A DNA stretch of 39,490 nt, taken from contig DULZ01000088.1 of NCBI GenBank assembly GCA_012840125.1, positions 1-39,490 of the forward strand, given 5' to 3'. This document shows positions 36,218-39,490 of the stretch, in pieces. The DNA comes from Clostridia bacterium (GTDB lineage: Bacteria > Bacillota > DULZ01). How positions within the stretch are numbered: position 1 is the first letter of the stretch; the number at the start of each line of letters is the position of its first letter. The notes beneath the pieces are model-generated. The model was not told where the DNA came from. It ran no database searches and was given only the letters and a program-made list of their open reading frames with translations. The translations under genes and the position numbers were made by a program.

Positions 36218-36492
36218 CCGGCTTTTTCACCAACGGTTTGTCAGGCATTCCGTGTTAACCGCGAACGGCAGGAAACCCTGTTTGGAGGTAAACTCACCGA
36301 CGGTCGTCAGCCGCCGGCCGTCAAGTCGGCCTGTCATCCTTTCCGTCTATGCTGAAGAGCACCGGCAACAGAAGCCGGCCCCCGGTGACAGGTGACTGGC
36401 CACCGTTAAGGGCTCCCCGGCTCTATTGATTTTTGCTCCGCCCTTGCCATGAAAACCGGTTGCCCGGTGTCCGAGCACAAACCAAGCCATCG
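36218..36492. other. Gene-free stretch between spoIIE and the tilS promoter
   Basis: About 275 bases hold no credible gene. The centre (36301-36415) is repeat copy B. Between 36220 and 36300 there is GC-rich sequence with short pairings such as CAGGAAACCCTG, with no recognisable site. Confidence 0.5.
36301..36415. repeat. Intergenic repeat or structured RNA family, copy B
   Basis: The minus strand of this stretch aligns with the plus strand of 24809-24930. On the plus strand it can fold as a long arm. GGCCGTCA pairs with TGACTGGCC (one bulge), CCTGTCA pairs perfectly with TGACAGG, and a CCGGC-AACAGAA-GCCGG hairpin forms the tip; ACGGT/ACCGT closes the base. Several pairings are maintained in copy A with different bases, which hints at selection on structure. 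Transcription orientation is unknown. Confidence 0.7.
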
Positions 36493-38898
36493 CTATCCCT
36501 GCTGGATTCTCACCACCAGCACCGTGAGGTCATCCTGGGGCTCCCCGCCGTGCAAAATGAGGCCGTGCTCGATAATTTTCTGGGCCACTGAGGCGGCATC
36601 CAACTGCCAAATGCCTTGCACGAAAGCAGGCAGCCATCCTTCTTCCTGTTCCTGGGGCGCCCCTTGCCAGATGCCGTCCGTCGTCATGATCAACACGGTG
36701 CCGGGTTCCAACTGCAAAGACATGGTTTCGATATTGATCTCATCCACAATACCCACCGGCAAGCTGTGGCTTTCCAACACCCGGCACTGCCCTGACTGCA
36801 CCAGGATGCTGGGCATGGCGCCGATTTTAACAAACTCCAATTTCTTTTGCTGCAGATCCAAGATAAATAAGTCCATGGTGGCAAACCGTTCTTCACCGTT
36901 TAATATTAACAGGGTATTCACCATCCGCACGGCCTCAGCCAGGTCAAATTCCAAGGATAGAAGGTTTTCCATCAGCTCGACCACCGTTTGGCTTTCCTGC
37001 CGTGCCGGTTCGCCGCTGCCCATCCCGTCACTCAGGATGAAGCACCACCGGTTCCCGCCCAAAGGTGTCACCAGGACCGCATCCCCGGAAACCGTCCCGG
37101 ATTCCTTCGGCAGCTGGGCCAGCCCTATTTCCGGCATCATCCCGGCTATGGTGAGAAAGTGAAAATGGCAATGCTGTTCTTCCGGGGCGGCGGGACAGCG
37201 GTATTCCCGTAAAGCCACCGCGCAATCTAAAGCCCGGCTGAGCCCGTCCGAGATCTTGCGGATGCACTGAGCTTTCCTGACCTGGCAAGCAGGGAGCTCG
37301 ATCAAAATCTCCAACTCTCCCTGGGGTTCACCCCAAACCTCCAGCCGCCGGGGACGGAACCAGGTGTCCTCCAGCTCCTGCTGCAGCAATTCTTCTAAAT
37401 CCCGCTGTTTCGTCCCGGTCGAATTTAACTGTTTTTTCGCCGCGGCCAGGGCTTTGGCCAAGACGCCCAGTTGAGTTGCGACTCCTTTCCGGTTCCTGGT
37501 TAACTGCTCTTTCCAATAAGCATCCACCTGTTCCATGGCCAGGAACTTGTTTAACGCCAGGGCCAGTTCCTCAGGTTTGACGCAGCCGTTTTTCAGTTCA
37601 GCAGGCACGCCCGTGCCGGGACCCTTCCCATCTTCCTCCGCCAGCTTACCGGCCCAGTCCAGCAAGCGCCGGTAGGACTGGTGCCCGTCCCTTTCCCAGC
37701 AAAACCGGGCCAGGGAACAACCTTGACAGACCTCCTGATACGTTTTATTTAGTAACTTATCCCAGGCAGGTTCCTGCTCGAAAGCAGCCGCTCCCTGTTC
37801 ATAATAGACGGCTAGCTGTTTGAACAGGTGGGCAAACCGGTCCAATCTTTCCTCCATCTGCTTCAGCACCGGGGAGGGCAGGTCTTGCTCCCCCGCCAGC
37901 CACCGGTTCACCAGGTTCTGCACCGCCCGCTTGGGAGTCAGTAACATCAAGGCGGCCGCTACCCCACTGGTCTTGAGAAAATCCACCAGTACCGCTTCAT
38001 CGCTGAAGTAAAACCCATACAGCAAGTTACCGCAAAAAAAACCGGTGATGAGCCCGATCTTGCCCCATATTTTTAAGAAACCGGCCAGCATGCCGGAAAT
38101 GGCATACAACCCGGCCAGGATCAACCCGTTCAAACTGGCGATGCCGGGCACTAAGCCGCAGCCGGCGCCGAAGACCGCCCCCCACCCGGCTCCCCGGAGA
38201 GCCGCCAGCATGATCAAATATTTGCTTAGAATGACACCGAGGTTATATCCATATATCTCATAATTAAGGCCCAATAAAAGGGCAAAGGCTAAAACCACAA
38301 TGGAGGCCATCTCTTCCTGCAGCTTGCCGAAATCTTGTTTGCCCCGGTGCATCCCCTTTAACAGCAGCATCAAGGGCGGTACCAGCGCCCCGCCGATGAC
38401 CGCCTCCAGCCCTACCATCAGGAAATCATAGAAAAGCGGTTCCCGGGCCATCACCAGGAAGCCTGCCTTCACCCCAAAAGCCCAGATGGCAGTAAAAATG
38501 CCGAGGGGTAGGGACCCTTCCACCCAGCCCAGCAAACTCGGGAAAACGGCGACGAGTGAAATATACACCATGCCGTTCAACCATAGAGAACTCGTTAAAC
38601 CCGCCGTTGCCTGCCCCAGCAACAGGGCCAGGAAAACCGGTAAGATCAAATAACGATACCGGCCCACCACCACGGCCATGGAGGCCAGTCCGAAAGGCGA
38701 CAGTTCCCCTGCCACCACCGCCCGGCCAAGCATGAAAGCCGCACCGATGCAGATCAACGCTTTGGGCCGGATCCATTGTTGTCCCAACCGGATTAGTTTG
38801 GCATAAAAAAACTGCCGGGTTGTTTCTGTAGGAGGGGCCAGGGTTTTATCGGGGCGATAAGGATGGATCTCAAAGGGTTCCTGCATACCGTTGACCAC
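36493..38898 (-). CDS. spoIIE: Stage II sporulation protein E, membrane PP2C phosphatase
   Basis: SpoIIE dephosphorylates SpoIIAA in the forespore and so activates sigma F; it also acts at the asymmetric septum. The 801-residue product has about ten membrane segments in the first 310 residues and a middle regulatory region (about 320-560) with several cysteines (VCQGCSLARFCWERDG). The C-terminal PP2C domain carries SGDAVLV, ILSDGMGSG, MTTDGIWQG and DDLTVLVVRI, which hold the metal ligands. The start is GTG at 38896-38898 after AGGA; an ATG four codons in is an alternative. It is monocistronic with a Spo0A-type promoter and lies after an rRNA operon. Confidence 0.96.
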   Translation of the reverse strand: MVNGMQEPFEIHPYRPDKTLAPPTETTRQFFYAKLIRLGQQWIRPKALICIGAAFMLGRAVVAGELSPFGLASMAVVVGRYRYLILPVFLALLLGQATAGLTSSLWLNGMVYISLVAVFPSLLGWVEGSLPLGIFTAIWAFGVKAGFLVMAREPLFYDFLMVGLEAVIGGALVPPLMLLLKGMHRGKQDFGKLQEEMASIVVLAFALLLGLNYEIYGYNLGVILSKYLIMLAALRGAGWGAVFGAGCGLVPGIASLNGLILAGLYAISGMLAGFLKIWGKIGLITGFFCGNLLYGFYFSDEAVLVDFLKTSGVAAALMLLTPKRAVQNLVNRWLAGEQDLPSPVLKQMEERLDRFAHLFKQLAVYYEQGAAAFEQEPAWDKLLNKTYQEVCQGCSLARFCWERDGHQSYRRLLDWAGKLAEEDGKGPGTGVPAELKNGCVKPEELALALNKFLAMEQVDAYWKEQLTRNRKGVATQLGVLAKALAAAKKQLNSTGTKQRDLEELLQQELEDTWFRPRRLEVWGEPQGELEILIELPACQVRKAQCIRKISDGLSRALDCAVALREYRCPAAPEEQHCHFHFLTIAGMMPEIGLAQLPKESGTVSGDAVLVTPLGGNRWCFILSDGMGSGEPARQESQTVVELMENLLSLEFDLAEAVRMVNTLLILNGEERFATMDLFILDLQQKKLEFVKIGAMPSILVQSGQCRVLESHSLPVGIVDEINIETMSLQLEPGTVLIMTTDGIWQGAPQEQEEGWLPAFVQGIWQLDAASVAQKIIEHGLILHGGEPQDDLTVLVVRIQQG

Positions 38899-38925
38899 CG
38901 CTTTTCCTAGATGTAGTCTCTAGTA

Positions 38926-38990
38926 ATTATAGTACAAGCCCCTCTAGTAATTTGTCATTTTTTGGAATCGTTGTAGGTTTTTTTTCGACG
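38926..38990 (-). promoter_or_regulatory. Spo0A-type promoter of spoIIE with 21-bp spacer
   Basis: A perfect -10 TATAAT (38926-38931) is preceded at 21 bases by ATGACA (38953-38958), five of six to the -35 consensus. A spacer this long defeats ordinary SigA recognition and is the known layout of the Spo0A-activated spoIIE promoter in Bacillus. A TGACAAA (38951-38957) overlaps the -35, and CGTCGAAA (38983-38990) lies about 25 bases upstream. Each is one mismatch from the 0A box TGNCGAA. Confidence 0.75.
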
Positions 38991-39313
38991 GTTCTTGCCT
39001 GCTCCTTTTCAGTAAAAAGCCCAAAACAACCCGGTGAAGGGCGAGGGCCCTCTTGTGCGGTGCCAACTATAAGGCTTGTTTTTCTATGACTTTTCCAGTC
39101 CCGGTGTTTTTTTGAATAATACGAAAAGCGGTGGGAGAATCATGGTCCTTTCAGCCTTGCCATACCAGTGGGCGGGATTTCGCGAAAAACCCTTGAGTAA
39201 TTAATAAGGCCCCCATTTGCCTTATCCCGTTCATGACGAAGTCATCAACATCCACGGTTAAAGTAAACTTTTGTCAAGCGGGACAGCTGCGGTTTAGCGC
39301 ATTAAGGGCTGCA
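38991..39313. other. Gene-free stretch between the rRNA terminator and the spoIIE promoter
   Basis: No credible gene or RNA is seen in about 320 bases. On the minus strand a 63-codon frame (39067-39255) starting with GTG is interrupted once by TGA at 39151-39153, which could be a decayed gene piece or chance. There is no ribosome-binding site before it. A TTGACA occurs near 39275, but its -10 position (TGGATG) is poor. Confidence 0.4.
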
Positions 39314-39342
39314 TCAAAAAAGCCAGAGCAAAAACTCTGGCT
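39314..39342 (-). terminator. Rho-independent terminator of the rRNA operon
   Basis: The perfect eight-base stem AGCCAGAG/CTCTGGCT, with TTTTTG in the loop, is followed by TTTTTTG on the minus strand, about 14 bases after 5S rRNA. Confidence 0.85.
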
Positions 39343-39355
39343 AAAAATTAAATTT

Positions 39356-39468
39356 CTGGCGGTGACCTACTCTCCCAGGGGCACACCCCCTAGTACCATC
39401 GGCGCTGGAGAGCTTAACTGCCGTGTTCGGGATGGGAACGGGTGTTTCCTCTCCGCTATGACCACCAG
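39356..39468 (-). rRNA. rrf: 5S ribosomal RNA
   Basis: The terminal helix CTGGTGG/CCGCCAG closes a 113-base sequence. It contains the conserved loop B/C segments CCCATCCCGAACACGG and GTTAAGC and the helix IV-V sequence GGGAGAGTAGGTC. It is the last gene of an rRNA operon that continues beyond the right edge; no tRNA follows it. Ends are placed at the terminal helix and may be a few bases longer. Confidence 0.95.
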
Positions 39469-39490
39469 AAATTATTTACTTGTTACTTAG

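Noticed and set aside
36449-37162. A 237-codon plus-strand frame over the end of spoIIE
   Set aside because: It lies opposite the conserved PP2C domain and its peptide is serine-rich and low in known motifs, as expected for an antisense shadow.

Overview
The window reads as chromosomal DNA from an anaerobic, endospore-forming Clostridia-type Firmicute, probably in or near the Peptococcaceae / Moorella group. The sporulation genes sigH and spoIIE, the McsB/McsA/CtsR/ClpC stress operon, carD, a T-box leader, a formate-tetrahydrofolate ligase (Wood-Ljungdahl methyl branch) and a RACo-like ferredoxin/ASKHA protein point that way. This placement is inferred from gene content; no database comparison was possible. 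Every convincing gene lies on the minus strand, so the order below follows transcription, from right to left in coordinates.

Right end (39.5-30.2 kb): a 5S rRNA closes an rRNA operon and its terminator. It is followed by spoIIE behind a Spo0A-type promoter with a 21-bp spacer. Then come an intergenic repeat (copy B), a possible 39-codon small gene, tilS, ftsH, ndk and fhs. Middle (30.2-25 kb): a 455-base intergenic region holds a GC-rich multi-hairpin block and, behind its own promoter, a terminator-ended leader RNA with a possible antiterminator. It precedes a Tat-exported D-aminoacylase-like amidohydrolase, birA, an ECF-transporter S component (probably for pantothenate), coaX and dus.

Accessory-looking part (25-21.9 kb): after repeat copy A there is a self-contained operon with promoter, palindromic operator candidate and strong terminator. 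It encodes an HTH regulator, a 300-residue protein of unknown function and a 365-residue protein whose layout and cysteine match cyanobacterial acyl-ACP reductase (the fatty-aldehyde-forming enzyme) better than the shikimate dehydrogenase name such proteins often receive. This is the best candidate here for an undescribed system.

Left half (21.9-0 kb): greA, lysS, a DUF3887-like lipoprotein, the CtsR-controlled operon ctsR-mcsA-mcsB-clpC, radA, the RACo-like gene, carD, the PIN-TRAM protein YacL, ispD-ispF, gltX, a T-box-controlled cysE-cysS-mrnC-thyX-rlmB-rae1 series, sigH, three tRNAs (Tyr, fMet, Thr) and the start of tuf. This is the classical Firmicutes order around gltX-cysE-cysS and sigH, unbroken by mobile elements. 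Many starts are GTG or TTG and were chosen from a Shine-Dalgarno sequence; several genes overlap their neighbour.

No CRISPR array, insertion sequence or prophage gene was seen.
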